A DNA stretch of 64,000 nt. Source: Comamonadaceae bacterium (lineage in GTDB: Bacteria; Pseudomonadota; Gammaproteobacteria; Burkholderiales; Burkholderiaceae_C). Under the pieces are notes generated by a model. It searched no databases, was not told the origin of the DNA, and saw only the letters and a program-made list of their open reading frames with translations. The stretch spans positions 1 through 64,000 of the forward strand of contig QZKF01000025.1 of NCBI GenBank assembly GCA_003599455.1. Direction: 5' to 3'. The first letter of the stretch is position 1. Each line of letters starts with the position of its first letter. A program made the translations under genes and the position numbers. Positions 37,394 through 46,178 of the stretch are shown here, one piece after another.

Positions 37394-38121
37394 GAAAACT
37401 CCCTCGCGTTCTGGTGGTCGAGGACGAACCCTCGATTGCCGAACTGATTGCCGTCAACCTGCGCCACAACGGTTTTGCGCCCACGGTGGTGTTCGACGGC
37501 GCCGCCGCCCAGCGCGAGGTGGACGCGGTGCTGCCCGATGTGATCCTGCTCGACTGGATGCTGCCCGGCGAGAGTGGTGCGGTGCTGGCGCGCCAGTGGC
37601 GCAAGAACGAACGCACCAAGACCGTACCCATCCTCATGCTCACCGCGCGCAGCGACGAGAGCGACAAGGTGCAGGGCCTGGACGCCGGTGCCGATGACTA
37701 CATCACCAAGCCGTTCTCCACCCAGGAGCTGCTCGCGCGCATCCGCGCGGTGCTGCGCCGGCGCGCGCCCGAGATCATCAATGATTCGGTGCAGGTCGGT
37801 GAACTCGCGCTGGACGCGGCGACCTACCGGGTCACGTTCCGCGGTGCCGAACTCAAGGTCGGACCGACCGAGTTCAAGTTGCTGCACTACCTCATGAAAC
37901 ACGCCGAGCGGGTGCACACCCGTGGTACGCTGCTTGACAAGGTCTGGGGAGACCATGTCTTCATCGAGGAGCGTACCGTGGACGTGCATGTCAAGCGACT
38001 GAGGGAATCACTGGGTGAAGCGTCCGGCATGGTGGAAACGGTGCGCGGCGCCGGCTACCGGCTCACGGCGATGAACCACACCGGAAAACCGGCGCAGGGC
38101 ACCCCGATCTCGGCCGCATGA
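37390..38121 (+). CDS. phoB: Phosphate regulon response regulator PhoB
   Basis: OmpR-type activator of phosphate-starvation genes. 243 residues. Receiver domain with VLVVEDEPSIAE, phospho-acceptor Asp55 in VILLDWMLPGE, and MLTARSDESDKV plus DDYITKPFS (conserved Thr and Lys). C-terminal winged helix with VGPTEFKLLHYLM and VFIEERTVDVHVKRLRESL. It would bind the two Pho boxes noted in this window. The stop overlaps phoR (ATGA). Confidence 0.97.
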   Translation: MRKLPRVLVVEDEPSIAELIAVNLRHNGFAPTVVFDGAAAQREVDAVLPDVILLDWMLPGESGAVLARQWRKNERTKTVPILMLTARSDESDKVQGLDAGADDYITKPFSTQELLARIRAVLRRRAPEIINDSVQVGELALDAATYRVTFRGAELKVGPTEFKLLHYLMKHAERVHTRGTLLDKVWGDHVFIEERTVDVHVKRLRESLGEASGMVETVRGAGYRLTAMNHTGKPAQGTPISAA

Positions 38122-39437
38122 CCCGGCGCGCGATCGAACTGCTGCTCCTGGTTGCTCTGGGAGCGGTTTGGGGCTGGACGCAGGATTCCCCCGCTTTCAC
38201 GTTTGCCGGCGGGCTGGTGGGTGCGCTGGTCTGGTCCATTTTCGACGGGCTGCGCGCGCGCCGCGTGCTGCGCTGGCTCAACAAGGCCGAGGCCACGCGC
38301 GCGCCCAACCTCAGCGGCGCCTGGGGCGAACTGGTCGAGCGCTGCCGCAAACTCATCAAGAAGCTGGAGAAGAAGGCGCAGAGCAGCGACGCGCGCCTGG
38401 AAGACTTCCTGGCCGCGATCCAGGCCTCGCCCAATGGCGTGGTGCTGCTCGATTCGTCCGGGCGCATCGAGTGGTCCAACCTCACCGCGGCCAACCACCT
38501 GGGCTTTGACCCGCAGCGCGACCTGGGCCAGTACGTGCGCAACCTGGTGCGCAACCCGGCCTTCACCGCCTACCTCGCCGGTGGTGATTTCGGCCACGAG
38601 ATCCAGATCGACGGCCCCGGGCCACGGCCCTCGCAGCCGACCAAGATTTCCCTGCAGGTGCACCCCTATGGCAAGAAGCGCAAGCTGATGCTGACGCGCG
38701 ACGTCACGGCCGTGCAGCTGGCCGAAACCATGCGGCGCGACTTCGTGGCCAATGTGTCGCACGAGATCCGCACGCCGCTGACCGTGCTCAGCGGCTTCGT
38801 GGAAACCATGCAGAGCATCCCGCTGGAAGAGGCCGACCGCAGCCGGTATCTGGACCTGATGAGCCAGCAGGCGCACCGCATGCAGACCCTGGTGAGCGAC
38901 CTGTTGACGCTCTCGCGCCTGGAGGGCAGCCCTGCGCCCGGTCCGGGTGAATGGATCGACGGTGAGGAACTGCTGAGCCACGCGGTGCAGGAAGCCCGGG
39001 GTCTGACGCAGGCGATCTCGCCGACGCCGCACGTGATCGAGCCTTTGCCCGGGCCGGATCTCTGGGTGTCGGGCGCCAAGACCGAGTTGCTCAGCGCCAT
39101 GTCGAACCTGTTGAGCAACGCGGTGCGCTACACGCCGGGCGGGGGCCGGATCCGCTCGGGCTGGCGCATGCGGGCCGACGGCGGGGCGGAGTTTTTCGTC
39201 GCCGACACCGGGCCGGGCATCGCCGCGGAGCACCTGCCACGGCTGACCGAGCGCTTCTACCGCGTGGACCGCAGCCGCTCGCGCGAGACCGGCGGCACCG
39301 GCCTGGGGCTGGCCATCGTCAAGCACGTGGCGCAGCGCCACGGCGGGCACATCGACGTGCAGAGCACGCTGGGTGAGGGATCGACCTTCACGATCGCACT
39401 GCCACCGTCGAGGGTGCGCGAGCGGGTCAGCGGCTGA
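38118..39437 (+). CDS. phoR: Phosphate regulon sensor histidine kinase PhoR
   Basis: Membrane kinase that phosphorylates PhoB. 439 residues. Two N-terminal membrane helices (about 7-20 and 27-43), a PAS domain (about 95-195, FLAAIQASPNGVVLLDSSGRIEWSN), the HisKA helix with His215 (FVANVSHEIRTPLTVL), and a HATPase_c domain with N-box LLSNAVRYTPGGG, G1 DTGPGIAAEHLPRLTERFYR and G2 GGTGLGLAIVKHVA. There is no periplasmic sensor domain, as expected for PhoR. Its 3' end overlaps the convergent gene by 11 bases. Confidence 0.96.
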   Translation: MTRRAIELLLLVALGAVWGWTQDSPAFTFAGGLVGALVWSIFDGLRARRVLRWLNKAEATRAPNLSGAWGELVERCRKLIKKLEKKAQSSDARLEDFLAAIQASPNGVVLLDSSGRIEWSNLTAANHLGFDPQRDLGQYVRNLVRNPAFTAYLAGGDFGHEIQIDGPGPRPSQPTKISLQVHPYGKKRKLMLTRDVTAVQLAETMRRDFVANVSHEIRTPLTVLSGFVETMQSIPLEEADRSRYLDLMSQQAHRMQTLVSDLLTLSRLEGSPAPGPGEWIDGEELLSHAVQEARGLTQAISPTPHVIEPLPGPDLWVSGAKTELLSAMSNLLSNAVRYTPGGGRIRSGWRMRADGGAEFFVADTGPGIAAEHLPRLTERFYRVDRSRSRETGGTGLGLAIVKHVAQRHGGHIDVQSTLGEGSTFTIALPPSRVRERVSG

Positions 39438-41154
39438 TCCGCTGGTAGACCAGCAGGCTTTCCTTGCTGTCGGTGAGCCGCCGCACGGTGGCCTTGAAGG
39501 CCCATTGCGTGAGGTCCACGCGCCGGTCCAGCGTGGGCTGGCTTTCTGGCGCCACCACCAGGCTGCGGCAGCTGCTTTCGTCCGCCGCACCGGTGCGCAC
39601 CAGCTCCAGCCGGCCGTGGTACTGCAGCGCCGCAATCTGGGCCTGGCTCAGACCATCGGCCAGCACACAGCTCTGCGGGGCCACCAGGCTGGCGATGCCG
39701 CGCGAGATCGGGCCGTAGCTGCGGCCGAAGTCCAGCAGCGGCAACCACAAGGTCATGAGCAGCAGCCAGCACAGCGTGCTGCCCGCCGCCGGCAGCACCA
39801 GGCTCTTCCAGAGCGCCTGGCGGTGCTTGCCGACGCGCCAGGCCACCAGCCAGATCCAGGCGCCGGTGGCGATGGCGCCCAGCGCGAACAGGATGAAGGA
39901 GAACTCGGGCACGAAGCCGGGCGCCAGCTTGGCCACGTTGGCCGCGGGCTTGGCGGGCACACCGGTCTGCATGGCGACCCAGATCACCCAGATCACCAAT
40001 GCGCAGCCCGAGAAGAACACCAGGGTGAACCAGTCGACCAGGGCCGTGACGCTGCGCCGCAGGGTCGGCAAGGCGAAGGCCGCCAGCGCCGCGAGCGCGG
40101 GCAGGCCGAGCAGCAGGGCGCGGTCGCGTTCGCCCGACAGCGCGCTGTCTCCCACGCTCACCATCGCGGCCCACAAGGGCAGGGCGACGTGCGGTCGCAG
40201 CAGCTGATGGCGCCAGCGCCACAGGGTCCAGAGCACCAGCGGCCAGGCCGGCCAGGTGAACCACAGCAGCAGCTTGCCCCAGCTGCGCCACTCCACCTGG
40301 GCCAGCTGCGTCTGCAATGCCGGCTGGGGCACCAGCCCGGCATAAGCCGTGGCGGCGAACACGCCGGCCAGCAGCACCGCAGACCACAGGAGCGGGTCGC
40401 GCACCGAAACCGGCGCCTCCAGCAGCCAGCCGGTTTCGGGTGCGGGCGCATCGCGGCGCGAGCGCCAGAGGATCAGCAGCAGTCCGCTGCCCAGCAGGAC
40501 AGCGATCCAGGGGGCGCCGCTGAACACCAGCGACAGCGCCGCCAGGCCCCAGAAGAACACCCCGCGCCCGGGCTGGCGGCTGCCCGCGTGGGCCAGCCGG
40601 GCCGCGGAGAACAGCATCAGCGAGACCAGGGCCAGGCGCGCCAGGTCGGGCGTGGTCTCGTGCGAGAGCTGGGCCAGGCCCAGGCAGGCCATCAGCGCCA
40701 GCAGCCCGGCGTCGGCCAGGGCGCGTGCGTAGTCGGTGGGCTGGGCCTCGCCGCCGAAGGCAAAGGCCACCGGCTGGGCCGCGGGCTGGCGGGCCAGATG
40801 GTAGACGGTGTACCAGGTGCAGACCAGTGTGAGGGCAAGCAACAGCGCAAACGGGATGCGCACCGCGAACTCGGGCGAGACGAAGGGCAGCAGCTTGATG
40901 AAGACCGCGCCCAGCCAGTAGGGCAATGGGCCGGCCTCGTCCACCGACACCCCGAGCACCTGCGGGTTCCACCAACCGCTGTGGCCGGCGGCCATTTCCA
41001 GCATCACGCCAAAGGCCGACACATCGGCGTTCTTCCAGGGCTCGCGACCGAGGAAGCCCGGCAGCACGTAGGCGGCGCAGAACAGGAAGAGTGCGAGCCG
41101 CGGCAGGCGGCGCACGGCCGACTGGGTGACGATGGCGGGGGTGGGCTGGTTCAC
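39427..41154 (-). CDS. PMT/ArnT-like polytopic membrane glycosyltransferase
   Basis: 575 residues with at least ten hydrophobic helices. The N-terminal loop FLGREPWKNADVSAFGVMLEMA and DEAGPLPYWLGAVFIKLLP resemble the first periplasmic loops of GT83/GT39 enzymes that move sugars from polyprenyl-phosphate carriers. The C-terminal about 100 residues are soluble (periplasmic). I start it at GTG 41154 (VNQPTPAIVTQS); the frame stays open further upstream but that sequence is Arg/Pro-rich, unlike a membrane protein, and crosses the rpmE2 terminator. Donor and acceptor are unknown. Confidence 0.75.
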   Translation of the reverse strand: MNQPTPAIVTQSAVRRLPRLALFLFCAAYVLPGFLGREPWKNADVSAFGVMLEMAAGHSGWWNPQVLGVSVDEAGPLPYWLGAVFIKLLPFVSPEFAVRIPFALLLALTLVCTWYTVYHLARQPAAQPVAFAFGGEAQPTDYARALADAGLLALMACLGLAQLSHETTPDLARLALVSLMLFSAARLAHAGSRQPGRGVFFWGLAALSLVFSGAPWIAVLLGSGLLLILWRSRRDAPAPETGWLLEAPVSVRDPLLWSAVLLAGVFAATAYAGLVPQPALQTQLAQVEWRSWGKLLLWFTWPAWPLVLWTLWRWRHQLLRPHVALPLWAAMVSVGDSALSGERDRALLLGLPALAALAAFALPTLRRSVTALVDWFTLVFFSGCALVIWVIWVAMQTGVPAKPAANVAKLAPGFVPEFSFILFALGAIATGAWIWLVAWRVGKHRQALWKSLVLPAAGSTLCWLLLMTLWLPLLDFGRSYGPISRGIASLVAPQSCVLADGLSQAQIAALQYHGRLELVRTGAADESSCRSLVVAPESQPTLDRRVDLTQWAFKATVRRLTDSKESLLVYQRISR

Positions 41155-41214
41155 TGCGGCGAATATACAGGGGCTGTGCCGGCGGGCACGGCCGCGGGCG
41201 GGTGGGAACGGGCG

Positions 41215-41246
41215 AAAAAAAAGCAGCCGGTGCTGGCTGCTTTCTC
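41215..41246 (-). terminator. Rho-independent terminator after rpmE2
   Basis: On the minus strand AAAGCAGCC and GGCTGCTTT (41243-41220) form a 9-bp stem with a 6-base loop, running into eight T's. Confidence 0.92.
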
Positions 41247-41290
41247 TGTGCGGGGCGCCGGATCCTGTGGGGTCCCGGGCCGCAGTCCGC

Positions 41291-41554
41291 TCACTTGGCG
41301 GCGGGCGTGCCCTTGCCGTAGCGGTTGCGGAAGCGCTCCACGCGACCACCCATGTTGTCCACGCTCTTTTGCGTGCCGGTGTAGAAGGGGTGCGATTCGC
41401 TGGAGGTGTCCAGCTTGTACAGCGGCAGCTCGCGGCCGTCTTCCATCTTGATCATCTCTTTCGTGTTCGCGCAGGAGCGGGTCACGAATTTGAAGCCGTT
41501 GGAGAGGTCCTGGAAGCAGATTTCGCGGTAGTTGGGGTGAATGCCGTCTTTCAT
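41291..41554 (-). CDS. rpmE2: 50S ribosomal protein L31, type B
   Basis: 87 residues: [49 protein letters not shown]. It lacks the CxxC zinc motif of type A L31, so it is the zinc-independent paralogue. In gammaproteobacteria type B is induced by zinc starvation; here no Zur box was identified, and it may be the only L31. It lies downstream of rho, has its own terminator, and is probably in the trxA-rho-rpmE2 direction. Confidence 0.95.
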   Translation of the reverse strand: MKDGIHPNYREICFQDLSNGFKFVTRSCANTKEMIKMEDGRELPLYKLDTSSESHPFYTGTQKSVDNMGGRVERFRNRYGKGTPAAK

Positions 41555-41640
41555 GACGATTCCTTCAGGTCAGGTGCGGCAGCCGCAGGGAAACCGTTTC
41601 CCTGTACTTGTCGCGATTTGCAAAGCCTCGGATTATAGCC

Positions 41641-42903
41641 TTAACCGCCGCGGCGCATCATGTCGAAGAACTCGGAGTTGTTCTTGGTCGACTTCATGCT
41701 CTTGAGCACCATCTCCATGGCCTCGATCTCGTCCATGTTGTACATGAACTGGCGCAGGATGCGGGTCTTTTGCAGGATCTCCGGCTGCAGCAGCAGTTCT
41801 TCGCGGCGCGTGCCGCTGCGGTTGAGCTGGATCGAAGGGAAGACGCGTTTTTCGTACAGGCGGCGGTCGAGGTGGATTTCGCAGTTGCCGGTGCCCTTGA
41901 ACTCTTCGAAGATCACCTCGTCCATGCGGCTGCCGGTGTCGACCAGCGCGGTGGCGATGATGGTGAGCGAGCCGCCTTCTTCAATTTTGCGGGCGGCACC
42001 GAAGAAGCGCTTGGGACGCTGCAGGGCGTTGGCGTCCACACCACCGGTGAGCACCTTGCCGCTGGAGGGCAGCACGTTGTTGTAGGCGCGGGCCAGGCGG
42101 GTGATGGAGTCGAGCATGATCACCACGTCCTTGCCGAGTTCGACCAGGCGCTTGGCGCGCTCGATCACCATCTCGGCCACGTGCACGTGGCGCGCGGCGG
42201 GCTCGTCAAACGTGGAGGCAATGACCTCGCCGCGCACGGTGCGCTGCATCTCGGTCACTTCTTCCGGGCGCTCGTCGACCAGCAGCACCATGAGTTCCAC
42301 CTCGGGGTGGTTGGCGGAAATGGCGTGGCAGATGTGCTGCATCATGACCGTCTTGCCGCTCTTGGGCGGCGCCACGATCAGCGCGCGCTGGCCGCGGCCG
42401 ATGGGCGCAATGATGTCGATCACACGACCGGTGATGTTCTCTTCGCTCTTGATGTCGCGTTCCAGGCGCATCTGTTCCTTGGGGAACAGCGGCGTCAGGT
42501 TCTCAAACATGATCTTGTGCTTGTTGTCCTCCGGGGGCAGGCCGTTGATCTTGTCGAGCTTGTTGAGCGCGAAGTAGCGCTCGCCGTCCTTGGGGATGCG
42601 CACCTCGCCCTCGATCATGTCGCCGGTGTGCAGGTTGAAGCGGCGGATCTGGCTGGGCGAGATGTAGATGTCGTCGGTGCTGGCGGTGTAGCTGGTGTCC
42701 GGCGCGCGCAGGAAGCCGAAACCGTCGGGCAGCACTTCCAGCACACCGTCGGCATACACCAGTTCGCCACCCTTGGCGCGCTTCTTGATGATGGCGAACA
42801 TCAGCTCCTGCTTGCGCATGCGGCCGGTGTTTTCGATCTCAAGCGCTTCGGCCTGCTTGAGGACTTCAGACACGTGCAGTGCCTTGAGTTCGTTGAGGTG
42901 CAT
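41641..42903 (-). CDS. rho: Transcription termination factor Rho
   Basis: Hexameric RNA helicase that ends transcription. 420 residues, starting [17 protein letters not shown] (GGAG about nine bases upstream; a GTG three codons earlier is less likely). RNA-binding cold-shock-like domain DGFGFLRAP and [13 protein letters not shown]; Walker A APPKSGKT (178-185); Walker [19 protein letters not shown]-loop/R-loop region [20 protein letters not shown]. Its trxA-rho order is shared with E. coli. Confidence 0.97.
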   Translation of the reverse strand: MHLNELKALHVSEVLKQAEALEIENTGRMRKQELMFAIIKKRAKGGELVYADGVLEVLPDGFGFLRAPDTSYTASTDDIYISPSQIRRFNLHTGDMIEGEVRIPKDGERYFALNKLDKINGLPPEDNKHKIMFENLTPLFPKEQMRLERDIKSEENITGRVIDIIAPIGRGQRALIVAPPKSGKTVMMQHICHAISANHPEVELMVLLVDERPEEVTEMQRTVRGEVIASTFDEPAARHVHVAEMVIERAKRLVELGKDVVIMLDSITRLARAYNNVLPSSGKVLTGGVDANALQRPKRFFGAARKIEEGGSLTIIATALVDTGSRMDEVIFEEFKGTGNCEIHLDRRLYEKRVFPSIQLNRSGTRREELLLQPEILQKTRILRQFMYNMDEIEAMEMVLKSMKSTKNNSEFFDMMRRGG

Positions 42904-43050
42904 GGAATTCACTCCGAGAGGGAGTTGAGTCAGAAACCGGGGGAGGGGGCGCCGGCGTCCGGGTGGCGGACGGTGCGCGGAAAGAAGGGCGGGTGTCTGT
43001 CAGGCCCGCTGGCGCAAATTATGACAGGAAATAAGGGGGCGGGGAAACGA

Positions 43051-43073
43051 TGCCCGGGCGTTGCACCCGGGCA
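43051..43073 (-). terminator. Hairpin between trxA and rho
   Basis: TGCCCGGG and CCCGGGCA form a perfect 8-bp stem with a 7-base loop eighteen bases after the trxA stop. On the minus strand it is followed by TCGTTTCC, a poor T-run. It may be a weak terminator or part of a rho leader. Confidence 0.5.
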
Positions 43074-43089
43074 CCCCTCAGCACAGGCC

Positions 43090-43422
43090 TCAGGCCAGTT
43101 GCTGGTCGATGAATGCGGTGAGCTGCGCCTTGCTCACAGCACCCACCTTGGTGGCGGCGAGCTGGCCGTCCTTGAACAGCATCAGCGTGGGGATGCCGCG
43201 GATGCCGAACTTGGCGGGCACGTCGCGGTTGTCGTCCACATTGAGCTTGGCGATCTTGAGCTTGCCGTCGTAGGAACCGGCCACCTCATCGAGGATGGGC
43301 GCAATCATCTTGCAGGGGCCGCACCACTCGGCCCAGAAGTCCACCAGCACCGGCGCTCCGGCCTCCAGCACATCGGCCTGGAAGCTGGCATCGGAAACGT
43401 GTTTGATCAGGTCGCTGGCCAT
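43090..43422 (-). CDS. trxA: Thioredoxin 1
   Basis: General cytoplasmic thiol-disulfide reductase. 110 residues, family-typical: active site WCGPC with Cys34 and Cys37 ([14 protein letters not shown]), [28 protein letters not shown] including the cis-Pro. It is transcribed towards rho and is divergent from the AddB-like gene across 38 bases. Confidence 0.97.
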   Translation of the reverse strand: MASDLIKHVSDASFQADVLEAGAPVLVDFWAEWCGPCKMIAPILDEVAGSYDGKLKIAKLNVDDNRDVPAKFGIRGIPTLMLFKDGQLAATKVGAVSKAQLTAFIDQQLA

Positions 43423-43460
43423 GATTCATCCTAAAAATCGTTGACAGGGGAGGTTACAGT

Positions 43461-46178
43461 TTGGGGCACATGCCAGCAGTTCAAGGTGTTCTCACACCCT
43501 CTGAGCGCACGGTCCGCACCATTGTGACAGAAACACCCATTTCCATGCCGCCTGTAAGCCCGGACCTCGATTCGGGTGGGCCCGCGGCGCGTGCGGACCA
43601 TCCAGCGCATCGCGGTTGGTCGTTGCTGGTGGAGCGCATCCAGCGCACCCTGCAAGACCGCTCGGTGCCTGCTGGACGCGCGGTGGTGCTGGTGCCTTAC
43701 GCCCAGTTGATGGACGTGGGACGGCGGGCCTGGGCCCGTGCGCACCCCAACGGCTTTGCGCCGCGCTTCGAGTCCAGCCGCAACTGGGCCGCGAGCTTGC
43801 GGCCTTTCGTGCCCGGCCCTGGCGACCTCAGCATGGACATGGCGCGCGACAGCCTGATGGCGTCGGCCCTGATCGACCGCGTGGCGCCCGCACGCGCCGA
43901 CGCGGCCCTGCGCGCGGTCATGGTCAACCGTTTGGTGGAGGCGGCCCGACAGCTCGCACCGCTGGCCGCGGCCGTGCCGCCCGAGCAGCGCCTGGCCTGG
44001 GCCGAGCCGCTGCGGCAGTCGATGGCACCGGGTGCACAGTCGCTGCACTGGGAAGGCCTGCTGGCCACGCTGGCCCTGACCTGGGTGAGCACGTCGGCCT
44101 ATGCCACCGACGTGTTGTGGTCGCCGCTGGCGCAGTCGGGTGCCCACGCCGACCTGCTGGTGGTGCTGCAGGGTTTTCAGCAAGATCCGCTCGCCGCGGC
44201 GCTGGCCGCGCGCTGGGGTGATCAGGCCCTCGTGCTGCCCCTGAGCGAGATGGGTGCGGGTGGGAGCCCCGCGTGGCAACTGCACGCCTGTGGCGATGCC
44301 GAGGACGAGGCCCAGCGCGCCGCGGCCTGCGTGATCGCGCAGGTCAACAGTGGCCGCGTGCCCGTCGCATTGGTCGCCAACGACCGCGTGCTGACCCGCC
44401 GGGTGAGCGCGATGCTGCAGGGTGCGGGCGTGGTGGTGCGCGACGAGACCGGCTGGAAACTCTCCACCACCCATGCCGCCGCGCAGTTCATGAGCCTGCT
44501 GCGCGCCGCCGACGCGCGTGCGTCCATGGACGACGTGCTGGACCTGCTCAAGCAGGCCTCCACCTGGCCCGAGGCGCAGGTGCTGCAGCTGGAGCAGCTC
44601 GTGCGCGAAGCCGGCGTGTCGCGCTGGCGGGCGGCGCTGCAACAGGCGCGGCTTGCTCCCGCGCTGCCCGAAGGCCTGGCGGCCTTGCTCGAAGGTCTGC
44701 AGGCGGGCCGGCCGTTGACTTCGTGGCTGGGCGACCTGGGCCATGCGCTCAAGGCATGCGGCCTGTGGGCCTCGCTCGAGGCCGACCCGGCCGGGCAGCA
44801 ACTGATGCAGGCGCTGCGCCTGGGCGAAGGCGCGGCGATGGAGCTGGCCGGCGTGGCCGACGCCATTGCCGGGGCCGGTGCCTCGCGCGGCGGCGCGCGC
44901 ATCTCGCTCGCGGCGTTCACGGCCTGGGTGCGGGACGTGCTCGAAGGCGCGAGCTTCATGCCCCGAAGCACGGGCGAGGCCACGGTGGTGGTCCTCCCCC
45001 TGGCGCAACTGCTCGGGCGTGCCTTTGCCGCCACCGTGGTGCCGGGTTGCGACGAGGCGCACCTGAGCCCCAGCCCGGAGCCGCCAGGCGAATGGACGGC
45101 GGCGCAGCGCGAGCTGCTGGGCTTGCCCTCGCGCGAAGTGCTGGCCCAGGCCGCCGCGAGCGCCTGGCAGGCCACGCTGGCCCTGCCGCAGCTCGATGTC
45201 TTGTGGCGCACGCAGGACCGGGGCGAGGCCGTGCTGCCCAGCGCCTGGGTGCAGGCCCTGCCGGCGCAGCCCGGCGAAGACCCGCGAGAGCAGCGCGCGC
45301 TGACCGCGTCGCCGCCACCCCGGCCCCAGCCGTCGGCGGGTGACGTGTTGCCCGAATCGCTGTCCGCCAGCGCCTACCAGGACCTGCGCGACTGCCCCTA
45401 CCGCTTTTTTGCGATGCGCCAGCTGCGCCTGATCGACGCGCCTGAACTCGAGGCCGAGCCCGACCAGCGCGACATGGGCAACTGGCTGCACGCCGTGCTG
45501 CGCGCCTTCCACGAACAGCGCGCCGACACCCGACCCGGGCGCGACGCGGACCGTGCCCGGCTCGACCAGCTCGCCGACGAGACCGCCGCCGCCATGGGCC
45601 TCAACGCGGGCGAGGGCGGCGCTGGCTTCCTGCCCTACCAGGCGGTGTGGCCGGCGCTGCGCGAGGGCTATCTCGACTGGTTGCCCGGCTTCGAAGCGGG
45701 CGCAGGCGGCCCCGGTCCGCGTTTCGTGCAGGCCGAAGCCGCGCTCTCCGCCCGCACCGGGCCGTGGCAGCTCTACGGCAAGCTCGACCGCATCGACGTG
45801 CAGGACAGCCCCGAAGGCCCGATTCCCTTCGTGATCGACTACAAGACCGAGAGCCGGGTCAAGACCACCGAGCGCGTGAAGGAGCCGCTGGAAGACACGC
45901 AGCTCGCGTTCTACGCCGCGCTGCTGCCCGACGAGAACCTGCGCGCGGCCTACCTCAGCATCACCGACAAGCGCGGCGATGCGGCCCGGGACACGCCGAC
46001 GCTGCTGATCGAGCAGCCCGAGGTGCTGATGGCGCGCGAGCAGCTGCGCGAGGGTCTTGCTCACGACATGGCGCGCGTGGCCGCGGGCCAGCCCATGCCG
46101 GCGCTGGGCGAGGGCCGCGTGTGCGACTTCTGCGCCGCGCGCGGCCTGTGCCGCAAAGACTTCTGGGCGGTCGAATGA
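43461..46178 (+). CDS. AddB-like subunit of helicase-nuclease (PD-(D/E)XK family)
   Basis: 905 residues. The N-terminal about 600 resemble an inactivated helicase lacking an obvious Walker A. The C-terminal 260 form a RecB-type nuclease domain: GKLDRIDVQ, then FVIDYKTES (Asp793, Lys795). Four cysteines, C645 (DCPYRFFAMRQL) and C888/C891/C897 (CDFCAARGLC), match the iron-sulfur cluster pattern of AddB. With AddA it would resect double-strand breaks for RecA. Start uncertain: TTG 43461 has GGGAGG eight bases upstream, but ATG 43470 or 43545 are possible. It overlaps addA by four bases. Confidence 0.85.
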   Translation: MGHMPAVQGVLTPSERTVRTIVTETPISMPPVSPDLDSGGPAARADHPAHRGWSLLVERIQRTLQDRSVPAGRAVVLVPYAQLMDVGRRAWARAHPNGFAPRFESSRNWAASLRPFVPGPGDLSMDMARDSLMASALIDRVAPARADAALRAVMVNRLVEAARQLAPLAAAVPPEQRLAWAEPLRQSMAPGAQSLHWEGLLATLALTWVSTSAYATDVLWSPLAQSGAHADLLVVLQGFQQDPLAAALAARWGDQALVLPLSEMGAGGSPAWQLHACGDAEDEAQRAAACVIAQVNSGRVPVALVANDRVLTRRVSAMLQGAGVVVRDETGWKLSTTHAAAQFMSLLRAADARASMDDVLDLLKQASTWPEAQVLQLEQLVREAGVSRWRAALQQARLAPALPEGLAALLEGLQAGRPLTSWLGDLGHALKACGLWASLEADPAGQQLMQALRLGEGAAMELAGVADAIAGAGASRGGARISLAAFTAWVRDVLEGASFMPRSTGEATVVVLPLAQLLGRAFAATVVPGCDEAHLSPSPEPPGEWTAAQRELLGLPSREVLAQAAASAWQATLALPQLDVLWRTQDRGEAVLPSAWVQALPAQPGEDPREQRALTASPPPRPQPSAGDVLPESLSASAYQDLRDCPYRFFAMRQLRLIDAPELEAEPDQRDMGNWLHAVLRAFHEQRADTRPGRDADRARLDQLADETAAAMGLNAGEGGAGFLPYQAVWPALREGYLDWLPGFEAGAGGPGPRFVQAEAALSARTGPWQLYGKLDRIDVQDSPEGPIPFVIDYKTESRVKTTERVKEPLEDTQLAFYAALLPDENLRAAYLSITDKRGDAARDTPTLLIEQPEVLMAREQLREGLAHDMARVAAGQPMPALGEGRVCDFCAARGLCRKDFWAVE

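Noticed and set aside
41155-41349. Longer N-terminus for the PMT-like membrane protein
   Set aside because: The frame stays open, but the added residues are Arg/Pro/Ser-rich and the DNA overlaps the rpmE2 terminator and coding end.
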